Shown: one piece after another, positions 13,413 to 24,900 of the stretch
How positions within the stretch are numbered: position 1 is the stretch's first letter
Layout of the letters: each line of letters opens with the position of its first letter
Source of the DNA: Thermothielavioides terrestris NRRL 8126
Lineage: Eukaryota > Ascomycota > Sordariomycetes > Sordariales > Chaetomiaceae
Reading direction: 5' to 3'
Length of the DNA: 64,000 nt
Assembly (NCBI RefSeq): GCF_000226115.1
Contig: NC_016462.1
Span: forward strand, 1,550,001 to 1,614,000
Program-made: the position numbers and the translations under genes
The notes under the pieces: model-generated
Told to the model about the DNA's origin: nothing
Databases searched by the model: none
What the model saw: only the letters and a program-made list of their open reading frames with translations

Positions 13413-13801
13413 AAGAGGTCCCGCCAAGACTAATTTCGGAGACTGCCGCTTACAAGTATTTACAATCGCCACGGGGTGAGCGGGGCCGCAACGACTTCGA
13501 GCAACATCAACAACGAGCAATCGCAAAGACTCGTCGCAACAACTTTACACAACTTTACGAAACCTTAACCAAATCGAAAAAAAAGAAAAGGAGGATAACC
13601 CGTACCCTAACCTTAACCCGTATCCTAACTTTAACCCGAATCCTAATTAGCGGGGGACTAGCGCCGCCCCCTGTACCCCCGGCGAACTAACCGCTTAAAC
13701 GCCTTGTCGATAGTGCAAACGCCTTGGCGATCGGGGTTGCGTAAAAACGTTGTAAAAACATTGCCGACAATTGGCCGAAATTAGTCTTGGCGGGACCTCT
13801 T
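13413..13801 (-). mobile_element. MITE-like element, copy 2 (inverted relative to copy 1)
   Basis: This 389-bp element has the same 27-bp terminal inverted repeats as copy 1 and TA duplications at 13411-13412 and 13802-13803. Its reverse complement aligns with copy 1 along the full length, with scattered substitutions and small indels. The flanks read ATGGC-TA on the left and TA-GCCAT on the right, so the reconstructed empty site is a 12-bp palindrome centred on TA. There is no coding capacity. Confidence 0.85.
13596..13648 (-). repeat. Telomere-like degenerate repeat inside MITE copy 2
   Basis: On the plus strand this reads as CCCTAA-like units (TAACCCGTACCCTAAC and variants). It is the reverse complement of the block in copy 1. 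Three units of about 17-18 bp are recognisable. Confidence 0.75.
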
Positions 13802-16800
13802 TAGCCATCAGCCTCCTTGGGACCGGCGGCAAGGGCCTGATCTCCCGGTAGCCATCCGTGATCCGGACTGCGGTAGTGTATTCCATAATTAGTGGACACT
13901 TGCAAACTCGAGGGGGTGGTGCGACCTGGCGACGTTTGGTAGCGCTTGTTGATCGATGGCTTCCCAGCCACGGGATGCACGGGGTGTCTAGGTGATGTTT
14001 ACGCAGTACATTACGGATTACATACACTCCGGAATATTCCGTACACTGGACACTACTTTGCACAACGTGACCGAGTCCTGACGCCCAGGGCCCAGCATTC
14101 AGCTTGCCGAAAGTGGCTTTTCTCTCTGCTGTTTGCTGCCAATAACCGGATAACCCGGGCAGGCACGGCATACTCCGTATACGCGAACTTAACCCCAACC
14201 GGCCATTCAAAACACTGAGCACGCCTCACCCACGACCCGGGGCTTCTCAAAAGGGACATCGGACAATTTCTCATTCGCTGCGTCGCAGCCTCGCGCCTGC
14301 ATACACAGTAAAAGGGCAGGAGGCATTCGCAAGCTTCTCCACGTTGCAGCACTCCCCCAATGCCAGCCAAGGCAGCTCCAGCAGGCCGTCTTCCGAAGTG
14401 GGCGCTGCGTGGTGAAGCGTCACGACCTTAGTCCGTACACTACACTACTGTAGTGTACTGTGGTACTGCGTATAAAAGCTCGCGCCTTACTCGTCGGAGA
14501 CATGTCGTTACTTAATATAGGGCTGCGGAGATAGACCCCTGTCCTCAAACCTAACCGGGACCGGGCTGCTGGTACCCAGACCAGGGGGCGCACTGCGAAT
14601 ATCAGCAACCGAAAGCGGTTTGGTGCCATCGGAGGGAGACCCGGGTGGGTAGGAGGGGGTGTGTTAGTGTATGGAGTGCACCTAGTGTACACGTACACAC
14701 AGGAGTGTAGTGTAGTGTAGGTGTAGTGTAACTTCCATCATAGGTACACTACACAACGGAATACTACTATAGGTACGCAACTGTGATAGTAGTGTACACT
14801 ACGGAAGACATATGCGGCTTGTTGGCTACCCCACGACCCCTTCCCACCCGCTTTCCCCCACCCTCATTCGAATCTCCGCTTCCCCTTTGGGCCCTCTCAT
14901 ACACCCCCCTCACCTGCGCTTGCGCCTTGACGGAATTCCCGCACTGAGATGCCGCAGCTCGCTGATCAACCTTTTTTTGCGCGGACAAGCGCCGATACCA
15001 GTTAGTTAACTTGCTCGTTGCTCGGCAATGCGTCTCCCATCCTGAACGCGATTCGCCAATGGCACCTGCACGCCGCCTGCGCAGCCAACCAACATCCCGT
15101 CCTGTGTTACCAGGTACGTGTATGCACTACTACTGTGTACACGAGGCCTTGCGCTGCGTTCAATACAATCCTGCGTTCGAAGATCCTGCTGGTCCTGTCG
15201 GACACCAGCCAGAAAAGGCGGCACGGCTTACTGTGTATTCCTGGCCCTTGGATGACAGGATCGTCCGCGAAAGATCAAACCAGCTGTCTCAACGCGGTAG
15301 CAAGCCAGTTGCGGCAAAATCGCCAATGCTACGCTGCAAGTGCAGTGTCAGCGCTGAAGGATCCTTCTTTGGAACGCCGGACACTCACATCAGCCAAGAT
15401 GCTCGAAAATTGAAAGTCGCCCGGTCCGGGCACTGCCGCGGATTGGCTCGATATGCAAGGCTGCACCTTGCGGGCAGATCAGGGGACAAGTGACGCTTCT
15501 TCTGCTCCCGATGATGCCAGTGTACTGTACGACGCTCGAAGATCGAGTAGCATACACACAACGGCCAAACTTTCAGCAACGAAGAGAGGACAAGCGCAGC
15601 AGAGATCAGTTACTCCAGATCTGGGTTGGCGAGACGCGACCCCGGGGCTGAGACGAGAAACCGATAACACCACGTGGGCTGCACCTGCGAACATCCGAAC
15701 ACGGTCCAGCTGGTTTCAGCAGGCGAAACTCGGCGCCGTGCTTCTGGGGACGGGACACAACAACACGGCACGGCACGGTAGCTGGGAGCTTTCTTCCGCC
15801 GGAGCCTTGACCTTGGCGTAACCGACGAACTCCCGTCCCAGCACAGCAAGAAGTGCGCGCCTTCCCTCACCTCCCTTTCCACGTCGTCAATCATTCTCGA
15901 AATCCTCCGCAATATAGTTCCCGGGGCAATACCGCTTCGCAGCCTCGCCCGCCTCTACTATATACGATCTGAGGAAGACCTGCGAAAACCCCCTGCCGAG
16001 CCGGTGTGCCTCCTGTATGTACATCCACCCAGCAGCTCTCGGTTCAGCCGCTGATTCCTCGGTTCCGAATCTTCGCCTCCGTCGATTGCCAGCCTCGAGG
16101 TTGGGTGTGTCTCGGCAAAATGCAGGGGCATCCGGGGATCGCGGCCCGCCCTGCTGACGAGCTGACAAAGTTCTCTGTCGATCCATCCCACAGACGGTCG
16201 GAGCGCTGGGCTGGGGATGCTTCCAAGATCCCTCGGGCCAGCGCTGCTTCTGGAACACGACCGGCTTCATAAAACCTGCACGCTGCCGCCCGGACACAGA
16301 GCCGAAGGACCATCCCGGGCGCTGATCTCATCAATCCTGAATGAGACAGAGCGACACGCCGTCGGGCTGATGGCGGAACACGGCACCATTTCATTTGGCC
16401 GAGGCCGGTTTCGGGTTATGGCAGAATGCATCGCTCGATATCATCCAAGATTGCGTGTCGCCGGAAGCTCTGAAAGTTCAGGGGCAAAACGCCAGCGTCG
16501 GCCCGCACGGTGTGCCCTCTACCACTCTCGTGCAGGTCTGATGTTTCTAGAAGCCGCCCTCACGACACGTGTTGCATTCCCTTCCCTTCTCGCTCATTAA
16601 CTAGGCCTTGTTCGTCAAACGGCCGGCATAAGGGAGCCCGGGACGGAATGACGCGCAGCTGGCCGCGCCGGCTCGATATTGGATTGGCATGGTCCGCTTG
16701 CCGGAACAGAGAGCTGGAGACGAGCCGCGGGGGAAGCGGCTAGCGGCGTGCTCTCCGTTTGGCCTTGCACCTTCTTACCGCTCTTCTCTCACTTAACAGT

Positions 16801-18109
16801 GCCATTTTCATACTCCTCCCCTTTTTTTTTTTCCTGTCTAGGTTCACTTTACTTGCCGGGATGACCGCGTTGATGTGGCTTTGTGCTTTCCTGCGTTCGA
16901 AGCCGTCCATCGTGTCTCACTCGGAGCATAAGCACCATACCGACGGACAGAATCCCCGTGCCGCCTCTCACCGCTCGGCTTAACTATCCTGTACTGTGCA
17001 GCTACGCACACCCATCCCGCATGCGCGCTGGTTGGTCCAGACGGCGGCTGAATGGAAGGTTAGCCGCCGGTCCCGCGCTCCTCTCTCGTCGAGATTGGGC
17101 CCGCCGGCGCCTGTGCGCGCGACCTCCGCGGCTATTTTTACATACCTCACTCCTTTCCTTGCCTCCCCGTTCCCCTTCCTCCCCGCATCCCTTGCCGCCC
17201 CGGTCGCTCGTTACTTGTTCCCGCCCGTCTCTGTGTTCCCCCAAGATGGGAATGTCGAGTAGGTTCCTCACCTCACCGGATCTGTGGCTTTCCGTTCCAT
17301 TTCTGGGCAGGCGCCCGGGCGGGCACGGCTTCACGAGGGGCCCCGTGCGCTTTTCTGTGGTATTCCTGATGATGCTCGTCGGGAAGGGGCTGGGGGACGG
17401 ATTGCCGCGCATGATGCGTGCTGCAGGTAAGGGGCGGGCAGATGGAACAGGCGAATCGACGATGCCATGGACACATTGGCGCGGTATGTATGTGGGTGAG
17501 GGGCGCTGGGCGCTTGCCGATCGCTTACGCGTATACGCTGGAGGACTCGTGTTATTGATGGATGGTAGCCGGCGGTTGCCAGACAGGCGGGCTTTTGCAG
17601 GAGTGCTGGTGGGATTGGGGAGTTGCACGCCATCTACCCGTGGCCATCTGCAAGTGGAGAGATGCGGCGCCGTCCTCACGCCCTACCCCCTTTTCCTGTC
17701 ACGTCCGACTTGAGTCTCTAGGTGTCGGCTCTGAAAGTGCAGAAGAGAAAAAAGAGACTCTATTTCCGCTGCAAGGAGCCTACTCGGTTGAGAGCGAGTT
17801 TACGACCGCGCTATAGCAGGCGGCTGGCTGGGTGGGTGCCTGACGATACACAGTTGCCATGGCGGGCAAGTAAAGTTGAATTCTGCCCATCAACAGAGTA
17901 TATGTCACCGTCCACGGTAGTTATACAGCTGCATGTTCGTAACTTGTGTTCTCTCCCTTACACCCCATCCATCCAAAACCATGAGACGACTTCTCACCAC
18001 CACTTCCCAGTCCCCACTTCCCACTTCCGCCCCGCCGCCCCCTATTCTCCTATCTCGACACAATAAACAAACAAGCCCTTGATAAACCTGTCTGCTGCTA
18101 GTTGCAAGT
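13802..18109. other. Intergenic DNA without a supported gene
   Basis: Several open frames exist, including one of about 276 codons near 16883-17713. They overlap equally long frames on the other strand and show no family resemblance, domain or plausible splice-linked extension. The block around 16750-17300 is pyrimidine-rich, like a fungal leader, and could be a noncoding or UTR transcript. I call no gene. Confidence 0.45.
14437..14790. repeat. Cluster of TACACTAC / GTAGTGTA short repeats
   Basis: Direct and inverted copies of TACACTAC and GTAGTGTA recur here, around 14438-14465, 14645-14705 and 14706-14790. They can form several small hairpins. Scattered single copies occur elsewhere (near 9486 and 12678). 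No function is assigned. Confidence 0.6.
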
Positions 18110-18228
18110 ACATACGACCATACCTGTCAGAGAACTCGGGATCCCGTCCGCTCTCCCATCGATAAGCTGACAAGGGCCAGATTAGTAGTTGGGTCGGTGA
18201 CGACCAGCGAATCCCTGGTGTTGTATGT
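18110..18228 (+). rRNA. 5S ribosomal RNA gene
   Basis: This 119-nt sequence starts ACATACGACC and ends GTTGTATGT. The two ends pair to form helix I of 5S rRNA. Internal landmarks match fungal 5S: CGGGATCCCGTCCGCTC, GATAAG, TTAGTAGTTGGGT, and GACCAGCGAATCCC near the 3' end, the last two lying in the conserved 3' half and internal control region. A T-rich Pol III terminator follows immediately. A single dispersed 5S copy, not part of an rDNA repeat, is normal in filamentous ascomycetes. It lies about 1.1 kb upstream of the unrecognised coding frame at 19238. The intact helix I and typical length argue for a functional gene, not a pseudogene. Confidence 0.93.
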
Positions 18229-18238
18229 CTTTTCTTTT
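18229..18238 (+). terminator. Pol III T-run terminator of the 5S gene
   Basis: The sequence CTTTTCTTTT directly follows the 5S 3' end and provides two runs of four T on the sense strand, which is sufficient for RNA polymerase III termination. Confidence 0.75.
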
Positions 18239-19237
18239 GCTTGGTGTGTTTTTGGTCTTTTTCTTGGTTTCTCTTGGCAGTGGTTTTGTTTTGTTTACTT
18301 TGGGCCTCTTTTGCTGCTTCTGTCATGTCTCCCATCCCCGTCTTCTGTCTCCTGACCCCCCTTGTCCCTGGTTCTTGTCGACCGAGGTAGGTTTTAAATC
18401 TGCGAACTGCTTGGATGTTTGCGAGGCCGAAGAAGAGGATGCGTGGGCGAGATGGTCGCCCTGCTGTCAGTGGGCGGGCTGGGCTGGTTGTACTGGCAAG
18501 TTATCTGCTGCTCGTCTCTCAAGCAATCCTTGCTGGTCGGGTCCCTGGGGATGTCCAGTGAATGGGCCCGACTTATTCTGCGGAGGGACATGACCAGACC
18601 TCGGTGTGATCTGGTTGTCTGCCGCGTGGGGTCTACGCTGGCATTGCCCTCCCTGGTTCGCCCACCAGGCAGTGGTGAGATCAGGAAGCAAGGCTAGGTG
18701 TTGCCAACGACCGTTGGGTTCACGGCAGCGCGTCCAACAAGGGGAACTTCTGTCGCTCAAAGGCTGCCATTCCAGGATAAAAGCTCGATGGCTACCTCCA
18801 TGAAGGATAACCTGAGGATCAACTCACGACGTAGGGCCGTAGAAAACCATCGCCAAAGCATTACCGAACGGTTCTGATAGTTAGTTGCCTAGGAGTACTC
18901 GCCCTGGAGGCAGTGAGTGGGCCTTGTTCGATGTTAATCCACGCGAACATGGCAAATCGGAGTGTGTAGCGTGCAGTAATGACTGTGGTTGAATGGACCA
19001 ATGTACACAATAAGATGTGGTGGACAACTTGTTGTTCGTCACCAAACAAGCCTCGTGAGGAACAACAAAGCGGTTTGCTTGCTGAGGCTCGCCCGCAGCG
19101 CATCCTTGCTCTTCCCACTTGCTTAAGCCGCCTGATCTTCTTCCGGGAAACACGAGTCTCCATCAGGCCCGCTCCGCTTCCTGATTCGGTGCCGGCGGTC
19201 GCGCTTCGAGCAGCGGGGCAAGTCCGACGTGGAGCTC

Positions 19238-19744
19238 ATGGCGAAGCTCGCGAAGCGCCAGCATCTGGATCCGGCCAAGCTAGTCCACCTGAGCACCAGC
19301 ACAAATCCCCGCCGCGTGCACATCGTGGCCGACTACGACAACCCGACCCACGAGCGGTGCGAGATCCGCAGCTTCAAGGGAAACAGCCTGAAGGACATCC
19401 GCATCCCGGCGAGCGCTGCCGACTATGTGCACGGTCACGTCGAGCTCTTGAAGCGCATGATGGAGCGCGCCGGCGACGACGGCCGTTTCCCGATTCGGTT
19501 GGGCGACCCTGTGCCGAGGCCGCCCGGCTGGAAGAGCCGCGGCGGCGGCGAGGATGCCTTAGACAAGCTGGACGCGTGCGAACAGCTTGGGCATGGCGCC
19601 GCCGAAGAGGGCGACGGCGACGGCGACGGCAGCGAGCACGCCTTGAGCGAGCCGGACGAGCTCGAGCTCGAGCAGCCGGATGGCGCTGCCGCCGCCCAAA
19701 CAAGGGCGCCCTGCCAGATCCAGCCGGATCCGTCTGTAGAATGA
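19238..19744 (+). CDS. Unrecognised protein, possibly the last exon of a larger or decayed gene
   Basis: The frame shows strong GC-ending codon bias and a protein-like composition. The first in-frame ATG at 19238 gives 168 aa. Coding-like sequence continues upstream of it in the same frame (…RSRFEQRGKSDVEL) to a stop at 19133. A splice acceptor such as ATCAG at 19162-19166 may therefore join it to an upstream exon that I could not find. The protein begins MAKLAKRQHLDPAKLVHL, has a mixed basic/acidic middle, and ends in an acidic GDGDGDG and Glu/Leu-rich tail. No domain is recognised. It may be a lineage-specific gene, or the 3' fragment of a gene whose 5' part has been lost. Confidence 0.45.
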   Translation: MAKLAKRQHLDPAKLVHLSTSTNPRRVHIVADYDNPTHERCEIRSFKGNSLKDIRIPASAADYVHGHVELLKRMMERAGDDGRFPIRLGDPVPRPPGWKSRGGGEDALDKLDACEQLGHGAAEEGDGDGDGSEHALSEPDELELEQPDGAAAAQTRAPCQIQPDPSVE

Positions 19745-21409
19745 TGCACGTACGGCCTTCCATCTGTACGACCCGGATAAGTGACGCCGGGCTGGCGGGC
19801 TTGATGAGCTTTCCGGCTTCCCTGACCGCCCCGTTACCGCCTCGACAGATGGGACCAGGTCAAGACGATAAAGACACATCAGACCTTGGGCTGGCTAGCC
19901 GTCACAGGCCTCCCGGCTTCTTGTCAGCTTCAGGCCGATTGCGGAGTTCGCCGCAGACGAGGTTGGCAATCCCTCGGCTGGATATGACAAAGTTAGTTAT
20001 ATATGACAAAGTTATGAATGTTACACTGAGAACGAGTGAGATGGACGGAGACTTCTCATAGCGATTGCTTTGCGACATGGCAGGCCGACAAGCCTGTCAA
20101 CATAAGCAGCTCACATGAGGGGGGAAGCCCTATGTCAGGAGTTTGCAGGCCGAATAGCGTTGTAAAATGATGCCTTTATTCAGAACGCATGATAGAACAA
20201 GATGCAGACCGCCTAACCGGACCAGACCCTCGCGGACTCCCTCACGTCTCTGTCTGACGCATCATACCTCTACCCCCCAGACCTACCGCTCTGAAGCCCC
20301 TACTTGTTGTCCATCAGGGTGAACAGACGAGCACCTGGCCGAAGCGTTACCAGAGACCGTGGCTCTCCCAGCGTCGACTATCCAAGGCTACTCGCGAACC
20401 GTCGAGCTGGGGTGGACTTGACAGTTCATGTAGATAGATGCAGTCTGCCAGGTAGCACCGAAACCCCAACAGGCGCGGTGCAATCAAACCTCTCTTGTCC
20501 CCATCCACCATCCAGGATGTCCGTAACAGAGAGTGACGGTTTGTCCCCACCACACATGAAGTCATTTGGGCCAGCGGTCGCCCCCATCAAGAGTCTCGGT
20601 TGAGACTATTTTCGCCCCGGGCCGACACACCTAGCACCTATACACAGTACGTCGGGAGAAGGGGCCTGAGAAGTTGAGACTGTCAACAACAGTCCTTTAG
20701 CGAAGCAGTTTGAATCTCCGCGTGACCACATTGATACAGAGCAAACACACACACACTCTCTCACTCACTCACTCTCAGACACATACATACACACACACAC
20801 ATACAGTGTAAGCTTAGGGTTACTTAGTGGCTAACATGCCAACCATCCTAACAAATTAGATACTAAACAACAATGAAATACACACCGGATATGGATATCA
20901 AGGCAAGATAAGAAGCAGAACGAAATAACAGCAAGAGGCCAAACGGCCTAGCCTAGCGCAGGTCAAAGCCGGCCAAACCGGACCGAGCATTCCACCCAAA
21001 CGAAACGAAAACGTCCACCCATACGAAACGAAACCGGAAACAAAACGACGCAAAAAAAGGGAGAATGGGTATCGAACTCTGTCAAAAAAGGTGAAATGAA
21101 GAAATGAGAAGAAAACCAAACCACCGAACTGATTCCGCGGCTCCCCGCCTTCGTGGCCCAGCCTTCGTGCGCCAGCCTTCGTGCGCCACTCAGCCTTCCC
21201 AAGCCCCAACTCCGTCGGAAACGAACAAAAAAACAACAAAGGGAAAAGGGGGTTGTCGAAAACGAGTGTAGCCGGTCGGTTCGAACCCTCGCTCCCTCCG
21301 TTCCCCCCACTGTCCCGCAACCAGGGGTTCACGGTCACGCAGTCTGTCAGCCGACTTGCCCGGCCCAGAGGCCGAGAAACAACCTCGCCCTGAGCCCGAG
21401 AGAGGCCGC
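19745..21409. other. Intergenic, with a CA/CT microsatellite
   Basis: No gene is supported. The stretch contains the simple repeat at 20744-20804. From about 20820 to 21409 it is A-rich on the plus strand, consistent with the 3' UTR of the minus-strand gene that ends at 21410. Confidence 0.5.
20744..20804. repeat. CA / CTCA / CATA microsatellite
   Basis: This is a compound simple-sequence tract: (AC)n, then CTCTCTCACTCACTCACTC, then ACATACATACACACACACAC. It is noncoding. Confidence 0.9.
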
Positions 21410-21474
21410 CTAAGCCAAACCCTCGGCCTTATCCTTCGCCTTCTCCTTCTCCTTCTCCTTCTCCTTCTCCTTGG

Positions 21475-21508
<34 letters not shown>

Positions 21509-21940
21509 CTGTTGTTGCTGTTTGTCCTTGTCCTTGTCCTTTTCCCTTCCCCACAGCCGCTCCCTCCCCGATTTCCTTTCCCGGTCCGTCTTCTCCTTCT
21601 CCTTCTCCTTCTCTTTCTCCTTTTCCTTCCCCTCCTTCTTCTCCTTCTTCTCCTTCTTTTCCCTCTCCCTGCCTTCCCCACCACCCCTACCCCTTTCCCT
21701 CTCCCGATCTCGATCTCGATCCCGCTCCCAGATCCTCCCCGCTCCCCTCCCCAGGGGCCCGTGATGCCCCTGATGCCGCCGCCACTCGGCCCGCGCGACC
21801 TTCATGAGCAGGTCCTCGTCGCGCACCGGGATCCACGCGGTCAGCGCCTTCATCGCGTTCTCGAAGTCCGAGTCGAGCAAAACGTCGCGCAGCGCGTGGA
21901 TCAGCGCGGCGCTCGTCGCGTGTAGCACGTCGAGCCCTTT

Positions 21941-21971
<31 letters not shown>

Positions 21972-24900
21972 CGTTTCTCCTTCTCTTCTGCCTCTTTCTG
22001 CTCTGGTTGGTGGTGAGGGGGGTGCGAGTCGGGGTCGGGGTCGGGGTCGGTGCTTGTGGCTGTGGCTGTGCCCGAGGAGATGCTGGTGGGTTCGGGCGGG
22101 CAGTCACCAAGCAGCATGAAAACGTCCCAGACGCGCAGCTGCGCGGGGAAGGGAATGGACAGGTTGAAGAGCGTCAGGTACCAGCGGGTGCAGTAGGCAG
22201 TAGCGTCGATCGACAGTTCTTTCTGTTCGTCGCGTTAGCAATTGTCAAGTGATGCGAGTAATGAAAAAGGGGCAGACAGACAAGCTTTGCCGCGACATCC
22301 TTCCCCGCACCCACCAGCCACCTCTTCTCAAAGTCGTCCAGCGCGGCCATCAGGCCGGCGAAGCCGGGCTTGTACAGGCGCTCGAGGCCGCGGTACCGCC
22401 ACAGGCGCACCAGCATGATGAAGGCACGCTCCTCGTCAAAGTAGCACAGCAGCGTGGCGGCCAGCGAGCCCATGCCCTGCACGTAGCCCGTGTCGGGGAA
22501 GTACAGCGAGATGGCGTGCAGCACGCGGAAGAGCAGGCGCTGGCCGCCGCGGTATCGCCGACGGAACATGATGTGGCCGCTGACGGTGCGCGGCACGTCC
22601 AGGTCGATCTGCACGTCGTCGGGCGAGGATACGGCCTGCAGGCGCCTGAACTCGGCGATCAGGTGGTCCTCGGTCTCGGTGCTCTTCCACGCCCTGGCGC
22701 TCGACGCCAGGAAGGAGTACCACGCGGCCGAGCGCCAGCAGTCCGGGATGCCCTTCCAGGTGCGCTCGATCAGCTTGGCGTTTCTGGTGTCGAACTCGTA
22801 GTCCATTCCCTGGCCTTGGGTCTGGCTCGTGGCTGCGGCCGACGCCTGGCCGCCCTTGCTGCTCTTGACGGCAGTGGCCATCTTCCTCCACTTTTCTGAC
22901 CGTTCAGCCTCCTTGCGCTTCTGGGCCTCGACGGTCTTACCTATCTTCTCGTCGTCCGTGATGCCCGTCAGGCCGGCTTGCAGCGACAGCATCTCGCCGG
23001 CCTCGTCCATCCACCGGCGGTCGCGATTGTGTGGTAGGCGGTTCGTGGCGGAGCGGATCGACGACCGCGTGGATCGCCGCGAGGTGGTCGACAGCTCGGA
23101 CGTGTACGTATTGAGCGACCGTGCCGAGACTTTGCGACTAGGAGGGCGGATGAAACCGCCGGGCAGCGCCAACGAGTGCGACGTGGACGGCCGCTTCGTC
23201 AGGACATTGCGCCTCCCGGACGCGAACAGTGATGATGGCTTCGGGTCGGCCGTCTCGGCCCGCGACACGGGTCGCTTCGGGGTGATGAAGCCATAGCGGT
23301 CGACGTCGACGCCCTCGAGATCCTCCCAATCCTCGATACCGCCGGCGCGTTGGTACTCCCGCCTGGCTTGGCTATCGCGTAACGGAGATAAGGAATTGGC
23401 CGACCGGGGAGTAGGCGTAGTGGGAGTAGCGTGGGGGTGGTCGCTTTGCAGGAGACCGGAAGCTGAGGGAGGATCGGAGGGACGTGACGAACTGGAAGCG
23501 TGAAGAGGGCGACGGGTCAGCATCAGAACGATAAAGCGGCTCGCTGCGCGCAGCCGAGAGAGATGCAAGGAAAACCGTACACGACGTTCTCTTCCTCTTC
23601 GGATGGGACCTCCGCTGTGGGCTCGAGACGTTCGACGAACGAGACGCGCCCCCCATCTTCCCAATTCAGGTCGTCGCCGGATTCATAGAGCGATCTCACC
23701 TTTTGTGATTCCCTCTCTACGTCCATGGACGAGACGCGAATGCTGGGGACGGGCGGTGCGTCCGCTTGGACGGCAGCCGGGGGCTGCTCCGCCGCCGCGT
23801 CGGTGCCTTTGGTGGCATTTTCGGGCGCTGGCTCGGCGTTGGCGTGGGCGTCGGCAATCGAAGCGGTCGCGGGCTGTTGCTGCTGCTGCTGTTGCTGATC
23901 GTCTTCGGGGGATGGCGACGCGCTAGCAGTGGCTGCGTCGGCGTCGGGGGCAGACATCATGGGCGACTTGAAGGGGTTGCTCTTGCCACCAAACATGAGG
24001 CTCCCCCTGTTGGAGAAGGAAAGGCTGCCAAAGTCGTCCCATAGACCGTCGTCGGGGATGGGGGTGGTGATCGGCGCAAAGGATTTGATGGCGACCGTCG
24101 CGGAGGAAACAGGGAGTCCGGGTTGACCCCCGCCGTCCGCGTCGTTGGCATTCGCGCTAACGCTAACGTTAACGTTAGCAGGCCCTGGCCCTGTCGGTTG
24201 TGGGGCCAACTTCAGCGATTTGGGCGATTTGGGCGATCTTGGCGATTTTGGCGACTTAGGCGAGCCCCGCGTTGGGCCTGTCTCGGGCGCCCCCTGTAAG
24301 GTTAATGCAGCAGCAGGCTTGTCGGAGCCGCCAAGCATTTTCTTCCGCAACCGTCTTGATCCGTCGGGCGTGAAGCCGAAGCTCTTGCCTAGCTTCTGAG
24401 ACAGAGAAATGCGTCGAGAGGAAGAGGGCGACGGAGGCTGTGCCGGCTGGGTCGGCGAGCCGGCCCTGCTGCTGTCAGGGTTCTCGGCGCTGCTGTTGTT
24501 GTCCGGAGGAGTCCTGGGACGCTGCTGCTGCGGGATGGAGACCCTCAGTGGCGGCGGTGCAGGCTGGCTGTCGGCCGCCTGCTCGTCCGTCGAGTACACC
24601 GAGGGCGTGTCGGCGATGTCTTCCAGGAGCTTCTGGTAGACCGGGTCGGCGGCGCCCTCTTCCCGCAGCGTGACCGAGGATGCAGTTGGGGCGCCCGAGT
24701 CCCGCTTCCACTCGTCGGCCTGCGACCGTGGCGACGACCTCTGGCTGCGAAAGAGCGGGTGCTCTTCTGTTGGAGGCGGGACCAGCGGAGGGCTGATGAC
24801 GACGGGGGATCGGAATGTCGGAGACGTCGGAGAGGTCGGCGCGGTGGACGACGTGGTTGTCGACGGCGACCGGGTCAGTCGACGCGGGTTTCTCGGCGGA

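Noticed and set aside
14945..14985. CTGAGATG...CTGATCAAC resembling a TPP riboswitch core
   Set aside because: The spacing and paired stems of the TPP aptamer are absent, and no thiamine gene is nearby.
16883..17713. A 276-codon plus-strand frame
   Set aside because: It lacks any domain or conserved-looking segment and overlaps an equally long opposite-strand frame in GC-rich, pyrimidine-rich DNA.
21260..21300. GGTTCGAACCC reminiscent of a tRNA B box
   Set aside because: No matching acceptor stem, D arm or anticodon arm can be folded upstream.
22174..23664. TBC domain as a separate gene with its own start
   Set aside because: The apparent start lies within exon 1 sequence of another frame. 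An 89-nt intron with exact phase joins it to the long N-terminal exon.
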